From Pseudoalteromonas viridis (lineage in GTDB: Bacteria > Pseudomonadota > Gammaproteobacteria > Enterobacterales > Alteromonadaceae): 64,000 nucleotides of DNA. Below the pieces are notes generated by a model. The model ran no database searches. It was not told the DNA's origin and saw only the letters and a program-made list of their open reading frames with translations. Position 1 is the stretch's first letter, and each line of letters begins with the position of its first letter. The stretch covers positions 2,976,001-3,040,000 of the forward strand of contig NZ_CP072425.1 of assembly GCF_017742995.1 (NCBI RefSeq), written 5' to 3'. Position numbers and translations under genes: made by a program. Of the stretch, positions 27,959-37,215 are shown one piece after another.

Positions 27959-28765
27959 TTAGAAGTTTCTTGGGGAGAGAAATTCACCGCTGTTAATCTC
28001 TTCCCAGGTTTTTGCTGCCAGGGTATCCAGCGAGTCCAAATCTTTGCCGCTGGCCGAAAGCTTATGCTCAACTGGCAGGATATCAATATCCTCAAAGCCA
28101 GATAATTGTGCCACCCGGGCAAAGGTATATGCGTGCTTATACTTTTGCTGCTTGTAAAAAATGCTGACCAGGCTTGCGAATACTTCGGGGTCCGGCGTTT
28201 CACCGGCTTTATTAAGCTCCAAAACGCGATACAGAATATCTATGGTTTTGTCATCATCAATCTTGGCGTAAAACGTCGCCAAAAAAAGCTGAATCTCGCT
28301 GTCACTTTTAACGTTTTCCTGGTCCTGCATGTTGAGTAATTTATTCAGCGCCATGCGGTTATTGCGTCTGGACCAATGGTAGTAGAGTAAACCTGGATGC
28401 TCTGTGTTAATCGTATCCTGGTAGATTCGGGTCATTTCTTTCAGGCTGGTAAGATGGCCTTCAACTCGGGACGTAGTTTTTTCTTTTAATTTGATATGTT
28501 CAATTTTTGAAGCCAGCGACACACATTCGTTATATTTTTCAAAATTCTTCAGCAAGGTGTATCGGTTGTCATCAGTGGGCGCTTTGTATTCATGATAACG
28601 CGCAAATATAACCTCTGCGCGCTGCTCTTTACAATGGCTATCTTTATTGAGATCTTCACAAAACCCGGGAGTCTCTGTGCAGATTTTATTCAGTGTGATT
28701 GTGTCGTCGCAGCCACTGAGCAACGCTGACGTAACACACAGGCCTGATATTAGCCACCACCTCAT
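27959..28765 (-). CDS. DUF2989-type lipoprotein
   Basis: A 268-residue protein with a lipobox (LCVTSALLSGCDD, Cys about 19), so lipid-anchored in the envelope. Most of it is helical with weak TPR-like pairs (ASLVSIFYKQQKYKHAYTFA). Length and the cysteine-rich start (KICTETPGFCEDLN) fit DUF2989 lipoproteins of Alteromonadales and Vibrionales. The start at 28765 was chosen because it places the lipobox correctly; the frame is open 22 codons upstream. Function unknown. Confidence 0.75.
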   Translation of the reverse strand: MRWWLISGLCVTSALLSGCDDTITLNKICTETPGFCEDLNKDSHCKEQRAEVIFARYHEYKAPTDDNRYTLLKNFEKYNECVSLASKIEHIKLKEKTTSRVEGHLTSLKEMTRIYQDTINTEHPGLLYYHWSRRNNRMALNKLLNMQDQENVKSDSEIQLFLATFYAKIDDDKTIDILYRVLELNKAGETPDPEVFASLVSIFYKQQKYKHAYTFARVAQLSGFEDIDILPVEHKLSASGKDLDSLDTLAAKTWEEINSGEFLSPRNF

Positions 28766-29097
28766 TGTTATACTTACTCCAAGTCTTTGTTGTTGCGCTC
28801 GTATAGTACCAATTTCGACAATTCTGGCCACCCTTTATTTACCTCAAGTGTAGCAAGGGATAGCGTGTCTGACAGCTTCCTGGCGAAGATCTTAGGGGAG
28901 AGAACATAAATTGGACGGATCGGGTCTGAAATTAACTGTGCAGTTAATTTTACAGCAACAATTGTCAGTAAATGGTGGAGAATCAGCGCCATTTAAATTA
29001 AAATGTCGCTGCCTTGGGGCCTGTTGACTCTCAAATTATGCAATACATCAGGCTCGGTTAGGCTATCCGTTCAAAAATTGTTTATTAGGCAGAAAAA
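28766..29097. other. Divergent intergenic region upstream of GAPDH
   Basis: 332 bases between the DUF2989 and GAPDH genes. It holds the palindrome at 28929-28950 and otherwise no clear feature. The GAPDH ATG has AGGCAG close upstream as a modest ribosome site. Confidence 0.5.
28929..28950. promoter_or_regulatory. Perfect 10-bp-arm palindrome, candidate operator
   Basis: AAATTAACTG-TG-CAGTTAATTT has two perfect 10-base arms and lies 147 bases before the GAPDH start. It does not match the HexR consensus (TGTARTWWWAYTACA) often found at gap genes. The binding protein is unknown. Confidence 0.5.
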
Positions 29098-30543
29098 ATG
29101 ACCTCATCTCACGAGCAAGAATATCAAAACAGCTGGCAAGAACGTCAAGACTACGCAGAAAGCATGCAACCGATCATCGGTCGTTTGTATCGTAACCTGG
29201 GTGTAGAAATTGCGGTTTATGGCCGTCCTCTTGTAAACACCAGCACTATCGATGTTATTAAAGCCCATAAAACAGTCGCACGTTTTGAAGAGACTAAACT
29301 GCGTCTGCGCGAAAGCTTCCCATTTTTGGAAGTGATCAGCAAAATGGAACTGGCGCCTGGCCGTGTTGACTTAGGTAAACTGGCGTATGCCTACATTTAT
29401 AAAAACGCAGGCGAAGGCCGTTCAATTGAGGAATACCTCAATGCTGAGCTTGCCGAGCTGTTAAACACAGGCAAACGTCCGGCCCCTCGCGACGTTGTTC
29501 TGTATGGTTTTGGCCGTATCGGTCGTCTGTTAGCGCGTTTGTTGATCGAACGTGGCGGCTCTCATGCTGACTTGCGCTTACGTGCAATTGTAGTACGTGG
29601 TGGTCGTGATGGCGACCTTGAAAAACGCGCAAGCTTGCTGCGTCGCGACTCAATTCACGGTCCATTCAACGGTTCAATCACTGTTGATCATGAAAAAGGC
29701 GCTATCAAAGCAAACGGTAACTACATTCAGGTTATCTACGCTAATTCTCCGGAAGAAGTGGATTACACTCAGTACGGTATTGAAAATGCACTGGTTGTAG
29801 ACAACACAGGTGTATGGAAAGACGAAGATGGTCTGGGTAAACACCTGCAATCAAAAGGCGCGTCTAAAGTACTTCTTACAGCACCTGCAAAAGGCGACAT
29901 CAAGAATGTGGTTTACGGTGTTAACAACGCTGACATCCTGTCTGAAGACAAAATTGTCTCTGCAGCAAGCTGTACGACTAATGCTATTACGCCTGTACTG
30001 AAAGCCCTGAACGACAAGTTTGGCATCAAAAATGGTCACGTTGAAACGGTTCACTCATACACCAACGACCAAAATCTGATCGACAACTACCATAAAGCAG
30101 AGCGTCGTGGTCGCAGCGCGGCACTGAACATGGTTATTACTTCTACGGGTGCAGCAAAAGCCGTAGCAAAAGCCCTGCCAGAGCTTGCCGGTAAACTAAC
30201 GGGTAACGCTATCCGTGTTCCTACGCCAAACGTATCTATGGCTATTTTGAACCTGAACCTGAACGCTGAAACAACCGCAGAAGAATTGAACGAGTTCCTG
30301 CGTGAGACATCATTGCATTCAGAGCTTCGCGATCAGATCGACTACACAGCGTCGACTGAAATTGTATCAACAGACCTGGTTGGTAGCCGCTACGCTGGCG
30401 TGGTTGACTCACAAGCAACCATCGTTGACGGTGAGCGTGTTGTACTTTATGTATGGTACGATAACGAGTTTGGCTACAGCTGCCAGGTTGTACGTGTAAT
30501 GCGTGACATGGCTGAGGTACAATTCCCAAGCCTGCCGCGTTAA
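29098..30543 (+). CDS. Glyceraldehyde-3-phosphate dehydrogenase with N-terminal extension
   Basis: A 481-residue protein, about 145 residues longer than ordinary GAPDH. Residues about 1-130 are a helical extension with no motif I recognise. The Rossmann fold starts at VVLYGFGRIGRLLARLLIERG. The catalytic cysteine is in SAASCTTNAITP, the catalytic His in HVETVHSYTNDQ, and the phosphate site in TSTGAAKAVAKALPEL and the NEFGYS region. I recall long GAPDHs of this kind in Vibrionales and Alteromonadales. Whether it works in glycolysis or gluconeogenesis cannot be told here. Followed by a strong terminator. Confidence 0.9.
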   Translation: MTSSHEQEYQNSWQERQDYAESMQPIIGRLYRNLGVEIAVYGRPLVNTSTIDVIKAHKTVARFEETKLRLRESFPFLEVISKMELAPGRVDLGKLAYAYIYKNAGEGRSIEEYLNAELAELLNTGKRPAPRDVVLYGFGRIGRLLARLLIERGGSHADLRLRAIVVRGGRDGDLEKRASLLRRDSIHGPFNGSITVDHEKGAIKANGNYIQVIYANSPEEVDYTQYGIENALVVDNTGVWKDEDGLGKHLQSKGASKVLLTAPAKGDIKNVVYGVNNADILSEDKIVSAASCTTNAITPVLKALNDKFGIKNGHVETVHSYTNDQNLIDNYHKAERRGRSAALNMVITSTGAAKAVAKALPELAGKLTGNAIRVPTPNVSMAILNLNLNAETTAEELNEFLRETSLHSELRDQIDYTASTEIVSTDLVGSRYAGVVDSQATIVDGERVVLYVWYDNEFGYSCQVVRVMRDMAEVQFPSLPR

Positions 30544-30556
30544 TTCTCGGTTTGTC

Positions 30557-30588
30557 TAAAAAAGCCAGCGATTGCTGGCTTTTTTTGT
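30557..30588 (+). terminator. Intrinsic terminator after GAPDH
   Basis: AAAAAAGCCAGC-GATT-GCTGGCTTTTTTT, a stem of about 12 bp with a 4-base loop and a T-run, begins 14 bases after the stop codon. Confidence 0.92.
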
Positions 30589-30755
30589 TTTTGTCTCGCA
30601 CCAGGTGTGTTAGGCTTGCAGCTGATTTATTGCTACAAATCACTAACAAAAATCATCAAGGTTAAAACAAAGTTCCTTGACTGTGTACTGCGCTGTTAAG
30701 TGCATTACACATAACATCTGGCGCAGTGAGATGGTTTTTTTATTTAGGGTATATG

Positions 30756-31883
30756 ATGAAGATCACCAGTAATTTTGACAGCGGAAATATCAAAGTAATT
30801 TCTGCTGAGGCTCCACTAGACATTCAGCTGGAAATTAACCACGATAACGAATCCGAATTTTTTCAATGGTTCCACTTTCGTCTTGAATCGACGCCATTTG
30901 TAGAACACAAACTCCATATTAACAATCTGCAAAACTCCGCCTATCCAGAAGGCTGGGATGACTATCAGGCCGTTGCCTCGTATGACAGACAAACCTGGTT
31001 CCGCGTGCCAAGCAGCTATCAGGATGGCCAGTTGGTGATTGACTTTGAACCTGAGTGTCACCACACCTATTTTGCTTATTTTGCACCTTACAGCTACGAG
31101 CGTCACCTGGATCTGGTTTACTGGGCACAAAGCCATGATGCATGTCGGGTTGAAACCCTGGGTGAAACTCTGGACGGGCGTGATATCAGCCTGTTGTGTG
31201 TCGGCGAGCCGGGCGATGAAAAGAAAAAAATCTGGATCACTGCGCGTCAACATCCGGGCGAAACCATGGCTGAGTGGTTTGTTGAAGGCCTGCTGCACAA
31301 ACTGCTGGACGACGAAGATCCGCATGCCGCTGCGCTGTTGTCGAAAGCGGTGTTCTACATTGTGCCGAATATGAACCCGGATGGCAGCGTGCGTGGTCAT
31401 TTGCGTACTAATGCCAAAGGTGTGAACCTGAACCGTGAGTGGCAAACGCCATCACTCGAAAACTCACCTGAGGTTTATCATGTACTGAATAAGATGCATG
31501 AAACCGGCCTGGACTTGTACCTTGATATCCATGGTGATGAAGCATTACCATACAACTTTGTGGCAGGCAGTGAAGGTATTCCAAGTTATGATGAACGCCT
31601 GGCTACGCTGGAAGAGCAATTTAAACAGGCCTTATTGACCATCACACCTGAGTTTCAGGATGAGTTTGGTTACCCTAAAGATGAGGCAGGTCAAGCAAAC
31701 TTGACGGTCGCATCTTGTGCTGTAGGTGAGGCATTTAAAGCGCTGGCATATACCATTGAGATGCCATTTAAAGACAATGCAAATTTACCTGATCCACACT
31801 ATGGCTGGTCTGATCGCCGTTCATATCAGTTTGGTCAGGATACCTTAGCCGCCATCGTCAACGTGGTGGACAATCTAAGATAA
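30756..31883 (+). CDS. M14 family zinc carboxypeptidase (cytosolic type)
   Basis: A 375-residue protein. Residues about 1-120 form the beta-sandwich N-domain found in cytosolic carboxypeptidases (LEINHDNESEFFQWFHFRLE, later YFAYFAPYSYERH). The peptidase domain has zinc ligands in RQHPGETMAEWFVEGLL and the later His of LYLDIHGDE. Substrate-binding NPDGSVRGHLRTN and GVNLNREW are also present. No signal peptide, so it acts in the cytosol, perhaps on peptide tails or muropeptides. The ATG at 30756 has AGGG six bases upstream; an adjacent ATG and a GTG lie upstream. Confidence 0.87.
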   Translation: MKITSNFDSGNIKVISAEAPLDIQLEINHDNESEFFQWFHFRLESTPFVEHKLHINNLQNSAYPEGWDDYQAVASYDRQTWFRVPSSYQDGQLVIDFEPECHHTYFAYFAPYSYERHLDLVYWAQSHDACRVETLGETLDGRDISLLCVGEPGDEKKKIWITARQHPGETMAEWFVEGLLHKLLDDEDPHAAALLSKAVFYIVPNMNPDGSVRGHLRTNAKGVNLNREWQTPSLENSPEVYHVLNKMHETGLDLYLDIHGDEALPYNFVAGSEGIPSYDERLATLEEQFKQALLTITPEFQDEFGYPKDEAGQANLTVASCAVGEAFKALAYTIEMPFKDNANLPDPHYGWSDRRSYQFGQDTLAAIVNVVDNLR

Positions 31884-31892
31884 TCATCGTCA

Positions 31893-31915
31893 CAGGCAAC
31901 CTTATCGGTTGCCTG
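31893..31915 (+). terminator. Hairpin after the M14 peptidase gene
   Basis: CAGGCAACC-TTATC-GGTTGCCTG, a perfect 9-bp stem, 10 bases after the stop codon. The tail TTGCAT is only partly T-rich, so termination may be incomplete into the symporter gene 34 bases on. Confidence 0.55.
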
Positions 31916-31949
31916 TTGCATATAATAACAACGAAAAAGAGGAAGAGTC

Positions 31950-33680
31950 GTGGACGCGTTAGGAAGTTTTCTGGATAGTCTGGATGCCTTGTTAGGGGGC
32001 TCCTGGTGGTTCCCTTATGTATTACTTGGGGTGGGTCTGTTTTTTACACTGTATTTAAAATTCCCACAGATCCGATATTTCAAGCATGCGTGCAAAATTG
32101 TCACCGGTAAATACGATAAGAAAAGCCACGAAGGTGACACCACGCATTTCCAGGCGCTGTCGACCGCTCTGTCGGGGACGGTTGGTACCGGTAATATCGG
32201 TGGTGTGGCACTGGCCATTTCAATTGGTGGCCCGGCTGCCTTATTCTGGATGTGGATGACCGCCTTCTTTGGTATGACTACCAAGTTTGTTGAGGTGACC
32301 TTATCTCACAAATATCGCACCAAAGCGGAAGATGGCACCATGGCGGGTGGTCCCATGTACTATATGGATCGCCGTCTTAACATGAAGTGGCTGGCGGTAT
32401 TGTTTGCCATTGCCACCGTGATCAGCTCCTTCGGTACAGGTAGTTTGCCGCAGATCAACAACATTGCACAGGGTATGGAAGCCACTTTCAACATTGAACC
32501 TATGGTCACCGGTGCGGTGCTGTCTATTTTACTTGCTCTGGTTATTCTTGGTGGTATCAAGCGTATTGCAGCTATTACCTCTCGGGTTGTGCCTCTGATG
32601 GCGGCTGTATACATTATTGGTGCCCTGGCCGTTATTCTGTATAACGCTGAAAACATTATTCCGTCTTTTGCTGCTGTGTTCACCAATGCATTTAGTGGCT
32701 CAGCTGCGGTTGGTGGCTTTTTGGGTGCCTCCTTTGCTTATGCCTTTAACCGCGGTGTAAACCGAGGCTTATTCTCAAACGAAGCGGGTCAGGGTTCTGC
32801 ACCCATAGCGCACGCGTCAGCCAAAGCGGACGAGCCGGTATCCGAAGGCATGGTGTCTATCCTTGAGCCTTTCATTGATACCATAGTGATCTGTACACTG
32901 ACTGGTTTGGTTATTTTGTCGTCGGGTGTCTGGACTGAAAAGTTCGAAACCACCTTTGAGCGCTCGTCAATGACCATAGTGCACGGCAACTATGTTGAAT
33001 CGAACGACAGCGACCGTGAAGAATTGTACAAATACCTCAATGGTATCGATGGACATAGCGTCGAGGCATACAGTGGCAACATCCGCGTTGTTGAGGGCGT
33101 TGCGGTCAATAAAGACTTTACAGTGATCCACGCGCGTTCGATCGGCGAAGATATCCGTTTTGGTATCACGGCAAAACACCGTTATACCGGCACTGTCGAA
33201 GTGGATAAGGGTATGCTGGTCGATACCAGTATCAGCATTAAAGGTAAGTCTCTGGTGCATTCTGCCGAACTAACAACCAAGGCATTTACCCGCGGGTTCT
33301 TTGGGGAAAATGGCCAGTATATCGTATCGATTGGTCTGCTGCTGTTTGCATTCTCTACCGCGATTGCCTGGTCGTATTATGGCGACCGTGCAATGACCTA
33401 TCTACTCGGCTCTCGTTCTGTTATGCCTTATCGGGTGTTCTATGTGGCGGGCTTCTTCTGGGCATCGTTTGCGGACACAACCCTGATCTGGAAGCTTGCA
33501 GCAGTGGGTATCGTAGTGATGACGTTACCCAACCTGTTCGGGATCATGTTACTGCGTAAGGAAATGAAAGACTCTGTTGACGAGTATTGGGACAAGTTCG
33601 ATAAAGAGCAGAAGCAGTCGGAAGGAAATACTGAGGTACAAAAAGACAATTCAATGCATTTCCAAAAAGACAAACCTTAA
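31950..33680 (+). CDS. Sodium:alanine/glycine symporter (AGCS family) with inserted soluble segment
   Basis: A 576-residue multi-pass membrane protein. AGCS signatures are clear: [22 protein letters not shown] near residue 70, [24 protein letters not shown] near 268, and [20 protein letters not shown] near 454. It should import alanine or glycine with Na+. Residues about 330-435, between GVWTEK and [10 protein letters not shown], are an extra hydrophilic segment of about 105 residues where typical members have a short loop. GTG start with GAGGAAGAG upstream. The C-terminal tail is charged. Confidence 0.9.
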   Translation: MDALGSFLDSLDALLGGSWWFPYVLLGVGLFFTLYLKFPQIRYFKHACKIVTGKYDKKSHEGDTTHFQALSTALSGTVGTGNIGGVALAISIGGPAALFWMWMTAFFGMTTKFVEVTLSHKYRTKAEDGTMAGGPMYYMDRRLNMKWLAVLFAIATVISSFGTGSLPQINNIAQGMEATFNIEPMVTGAVLSILLALVILGGIKRIAAITSRVVPLMAAVYIIGALAVILYNAENIIPSFAAVFTNAFSGSAAVGGFLGASFAYAFNRGVNRGLFSNEAGQGSAPIAHASAKADEPVSEGMVSILEPFIDTIVICTLTGLVILSSGVWTEKFETTFERSSMTIVHGNYVESNDSDREELYKYLNGIDGHSVEAYSGNIRVVEGVAVNKDFTVIHARSIGEDIRFGITAKHRYTGTVEVDKGMLVDTSISIKGKSLVHSAELTTKAFTRGFFGENGQYIVSIGLLLFAFSTAIAWSYYGDRAMTYLLGSRSVMPYRVFYVAGFFWASFADTTLIWKLAAVGIVVMTLPNLFGIMLLRKEMKDSVDEYWDKFDKEQKQSEGNTEVQKDNSMHFQKDKP

Positions 33681-33692
33681 TAAACCAAGTAG

Positions 33693-33722
33693 AATAGGGC
33701 GCCACATGGCGCCTTATTTTTT
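33693..33722 (+). terminator. Intrinsic terminator after the symporter
   Basis: AATAGGGCGCC-ACAT-GGCGCCTTATT followed by TTTTT; an 11-position stem with one G-T pair, 13 bases after the stop codon. Confidence 0.88.
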
Positions 33723-33882
33723 GGTCTTACTCTTTATGAAGCAGTCGTACCACCGGGGTTTATTGTTACTAGCATTGCCAGTTGGCGTATGCCCAAACAA
33801 AGTGACAATAAGCACACAGGTATCAGCACTCTAAAGATGGCCGGCGTGTAAATGCTAGTTTTTCGTTAGGAGTCACTCGAGT

Positions 33883-34209
33883 ATGGCAATTGCCCAATGC
33901 CCTAGTTGTAACAAGCCCATTTCTTCTAAGCACAAAACCTGCCCACATTGTCATTTTGATGTCGCGAATATGGATGAGGAATCGCTGCACAGAGAAGCCG
34001 TTCGCAGACGAGTCAGGAAGCAGCAAAAGATTATGAATTATTCATTCCTGGCGTTGATCTTGTTTCTGGGTGGGTTCTTATATCTTTACTGGCAGCAGCC
34101 GGTTGAAGGGACCTGGGAAATGTTGGCTACCAAAGGCGCAATTGGTGTCGGCCTGGTCTGGTATCTGGTCAACCGAGTGATTTTAGTGGTACTGAAAAAG
34201 AAAAAGTGA
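33883..34209 (+). CDS. Small zinc-ribbon membrane protein
   Basis: A 108-residue protein. The N-terminus has a rubredoxin-like zinc ribbon (CPSCNK...CPHCHF, two CxxC pairs 14 residues apart). Two membrane segments follow (YSFLALILFLGGFLYLYW and AIGVGLVWYLVNRVILVVL) and a basic tail. Its stop codon is 2 bases before the yeaC ATG, so it is first in a three-gene operon with yeaC and the DUF349 gene. No specific function is known to me. Confidence 0.8.
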   Translation: MAIAQCPSCNKPISSKHKTCPHCHFDVANMDEESLHREAVRRRVRKQQKIMNYSFLALILFLGGFLYLYWQQPVEGTWEMLATKGAIGVGLVWYLVNRVILVVLKKKK

Positions 34210-34211
34210 AC

Positions 34212-34493
34212 ATGAATATAGACAGTTTAGTTAAAAATATAACGCCGGAACTTTATGAACGATTGCAATATGGCGCGGCTACCGGACGCTGGCCCGATGG
34301 TACCGAGTTGAGCGTTGCACAAAAAGAACAAACCGTTCAGCTGGTCATGTTATATCAGGCAAAAGTCGCCAAAAGTACAGAGCAGTTTACCATTAACGCG
34401 CAAGGCGAAATGGTGCAAAAATCAAAGCGCGAGTTGCAACAAGAATTTAAAGCAGAAAACGAAATAGCCAGGTTTAGCGAAAATGATCTTTAA
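34212..34493 (+). CDS. yeaC: DUF1315 family protein YeaC
   Basis: A 93-residue protein matching the DUF1315/YeaC pattern: a conserved TPELYERLQYGAATGRWPDG near residue 12 and QKEQTVQLVMLYQAKV after it. The start at ATG 34212 is preferred to the GTG at 34206, which overlaps the upstream stop codon. The 3' end overlaps the DUF349 gene by 11 bases. Function unknown in the family. Confidence 0.82.
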   Translation: MNIDSLVKNITPELYERLQYGAATGRWPDGTELSVAQKEQTVQLVMLYQAKVAKSTEQFTINAQGEMVQKSKRELQQEFKAENEIARFSENDL

Positions 34494-37167
34494 AAACCTT
34501 TTTACCCCTAAATGGAAGCACCCTAAAACACAGGTGCGATTAGCCGCTGTGGACAAACTGGACACAAGCAAAGATGCCGAGGTGTTGCACACTTTGGCAC
34601 TGGAAGATGACTCAAGTCAGATCAGAAAGAAAGTACTGGATAAAATTAATGATCTGAGTTTGTGGTGGAAGGTATATAAGCAGGATCAGGAGCTCAAAGA
34701 GCTGGCCGAGCAGCATATCTCTCAGGCGGTGTTATCGGGCTCAGGGTCGTTGAGCCAGGAGATCCGTGATGAGTATATTGACCGTTACGCACCAGCAAAA
34801 ACACTCGAGAAAGTCGCTTTTAGTGATGTTGCCAATGAGCAAAAAGCAAAACTGCTCAAGCGTCTTGCCAGTGCAAAGCTAATCGAAAAGGCGTTTAAAG
34901 AGGGTGGTGAGCCATTACAAGTGCAGTTACTCCCCCTGGTAGCTCAGTATCAGCTTGAAAAGGCAGTACTTAAAGCTGCCTCTGGTGAAGCGCGTACAGC
35001 GCTTGAGCAAACGCTGGAACAGCAACGCCTGAGCCAGGTTATGCCGGCACAGGTTGCTCAGGAGGCCAAACTGGTTTTGGCCAAGCTCAACGCACTACGT
35101 GATAAACAAGATTATCAGGTTGTTGCGAGTCAGGCGGATGCCCTGCAAGCGCAATGGCAGGCACTGGAAGTGCAATGGCTGAGTGAAGAAGCGCAGCAGA
35201 CTAACCAAGCAAAGTTTGAATCAATCTCGGCAAAGCTGAACAAACATCGTGAGACCTTGCAGCGTGCGTTTGAACAGGCACAGCATCAAGCTGAACAAGC
35301 ACAAGCGAAAGCGAAAGCAATTAGTGCGTTTGAAGCTGGTTATGAGGCGCTACAGCAGGCACTTTCTGATGCGGTGGCAGCGCTGGACCTGACTGTTCAG
35401 GATCCGCTGCATGCACAGCTAAACCAGCTGAAAGGCGACATCGAAGCGTCCGAACACCGTACTGAATCTGCACTACAGGCGCTGCTAGATAAGCTGCGTG
35501 ACAGTGCCAGACAGCTTGAGACTTTACCTGAGCTTGTCAGCGCAAAGGAGCAATTTGATTCCGCGCTAAAGGCACTTGCTGACGTTGCACCCAGTGAAGA
35601 GCTAGCGCAGTTTGATGCCGTTATGACGCAGCAAAAACAAGCCTATCAGCATGCTCACTCGCATCTGCGTCGTTTGCCTGTTGCACTGAAAAAGCAGGCT
35701 TCAGAGCAACTTAAAGAAGCCAGTAACCAGTTCAATCAAACGATGAAACCTCTGGTCGATGAGCAGGAGAAACACCTCAAAGAAGCACGTAAAAAAGCAA
35801 GAGATGTGCAGCGACTGTTGGATCAGGGTCGTTTCAATGTGGCCTTTGGTGTGTTTAATGGCTTTATTGAAAGTTATGAGCTATTGAGCGAAGGGTACAA
35901 ACAGCATCTGGCAAAACAGCATAGTACTTTGAGTGAAGCGCTCAAGGAGCTAAAAGACTGGCAAAAATACGCATCTCAGCCGAAGCGCGCTGAATTGTTG
36001 CAACAGCTGGATGAGATGCTGACAGAGCAAGAGGTCGACCCTAAAGCCCGTGCAGCACAGGTAAAATTATTACGTGTGCGCTGGAACGAACTGGGGCGTG
36101 TTGAAAGCGAACAAGAAAAAGCACAGGCTACGCAGTTTGATGAGAAAATCGAACTATTATTTGCCCCTTGCCGTGCGTATTTTGCCGAGCAAGATGCGCA
36201 GCGTCAGAAAATCATTGAGCAGCGCGAGGCATTGGTTGAGCAAATGACTGAGCTGCTGAACCAGGCGCAATCTGCTGAGCCGGACTGGCGTCAGGTTGAA
36301 AGTGCGTTCAATCGTATTAACAAACAATGGCGCGGCGCAGGTAGCCTGGATGCAGCGACCTATCAGGCACTGAACGCGCGTTATCGCACTGCTTACACTC
36401 AGGTCAATGAGCTGCTGAAATCGCGTCACCAGGCCAATGCACAGTTGAAGCAACAACTGGTGAATGAAGCACAGGCTCAGCTTGAGCTTGAAGACGTTAT
36501 GCAAGCCTGCGATACCCTGAAAAATCTGCAAAAGCGTTGGCAGGAAATTGGCTTTGCCGGTACCAAACAGGAACACACATTGTGGCAGGAGTTCAGAAAG
36601 CACAATGACGCAGTGTTTGGTAAGCGTCAGGCGCAACAAAACGCCGAACGTGAGCAGGCCCAGGCACAAGAAACGCAGCAGCGTCAGTTGCTGGCTGAGC
36701 TGGATAGCCAAATGATCGATGCGAAAACGCAGTCAGAGCTGATATCGGTTAAAGAAGCGGTGCTTGCAACAGACGTGATCGGCACACTGAAAAAGACCAA
36801 GCAACAGTTGCTGGAGCAAGTGGAAGCTAAGCTTAATGAGCTTTTTTCCGCCCAGAGTCGTGAAAAGTTCAATGAGCTGGTAGAAGCGGTGCGCGCAGGT
36901 GAGACACCACCGGGTTGCTGGCTAACCGGTAATGACTCTGGACTTTCTGCTGAGCAGTTGTTATTACGTCTTGAAGTGATGACGAATAATGACTCACCGC
37001 AAGCCTTGCAGCAGGAAAGAATGGCTCAGCAGGTAGCACTACTTGAGGCGAAACTTCAGGGCGGCGCACAAACGCTGGAGTACTATCTTAATTGCTACCT
37101 GTCGCAAGTGGTTAACGACAGCGAGCAGGTTGACAAGGAGCGCCTGATTAAGGTGTTAACCGCTTAA
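34483..37167 (+). CDS. Long DUF349 repeat protein
   Basis: An 894-residue, almost entirely helical, Gln- and Ala-rich protein. N-terminal residues about 15-60 resemble a HEAT-like repeat (TQVRLAAVDKLDTSKDAEVL). The middle is coiled-coil. From about residue 490 there are DUF349 repeats, recognised by WN(E)LGR / WRGAG / WQEIGFAG spaced roughly 75 residues apart. There are no enzymatic motifs and no signal peptide. It is coupled to yeaC by overlap. The role is unknown; length and coils suggest a scaffold or an RNA/ribosome-linked factor. Confidence 0.8.
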   Translation: MIFKNLFTPKWKHPKTQVRLAAVDKLDTSKDAEVLHTLALEDDSSQIRKKVLDKINDLSLWWKVYKQDQELKELAEQHISQAVLSGSGSLSQEIRDEYIDRYAPAKTLEKVAFSDVANEQKAKLLKRLASAKLIEKAFKEGGEPLQVQLLPLVAQYQLEKAVLKAASGEARTALEQTLEQQRLSQVMPAQVAQEAKLVLAKLNALRDKQDYQVVASQADALQAQWQALEVQWLSEEAQQTNQAKFESISAKLNKHRETLQRAFEQAQHQAEQAQAKAKAISAFEAGYEALQQALSDAVAALDLTVQDPLHAQLNQLKGDIEASEHRTESALQALLDKLRDSARQLETLPELVSAKEQFDSALKALADVAPSEELAQFDAVMTQQKQAYQHAHSHLRRLPVALKKQASEQLKEASNQFNQTMKPLVDEQEKHLKEARKKARDVQRLLDQGRFNVAFGVFNGFIESYELLSEGYKQHLAKQHSTLSEALKELKDWQKYASQPKRAELLQQLDEMLTEQEVDPKARAAQVKLLRVRWNELGRVESEQEKAQATQFDEKIELLFAPCRAYFAEQDAQRQKIIEQREALVEQMTELLNQAQSAEPDWRQVESAFNRINKQWRGAGSLDAATYQALNARYRTAYTQVNELLKSRHQANAQLKQQLVNEAQAQLELEDVMQACDTLKNLQKRWQEIGFAGTKQEHTLWQEFRKHNDAVFGKRQAQQNAEREQAQAQETQQRQLLAELDSQMIDAKTQSELISVKEAVLATDVIGTLKKTKQQLLEQVEAKLNELFSAQSREKFNELVEAVRAGETPPGCWLTGNDSGLSAEQLLLRLEVMTNNDSPQALQQERMAQQVALLEAKLQGGAQTLEYYLNCYLSQVVNDSEQVDKERLIKVLTA

Positions 37168-37179
37168 CTGTATAAGTCA

Positions 37180-37206
37180 GAAAAAGCGCCGCAAGGCGCT
37201 TTTTTT
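37180..37206. terminator. Bidirectional intrinsic terminator
   Basis: AAAAAGCGCC-GCAA-GGCGCTTTTTTT, a 9-11 bp stem between the convergent DUF349 gene and yfcH. It has a T-run on the plus strand and an A-run giving Ts on the minus strand. Confidence 0.9.
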
Positions 37207-37215
37207 ATGCTTTCA

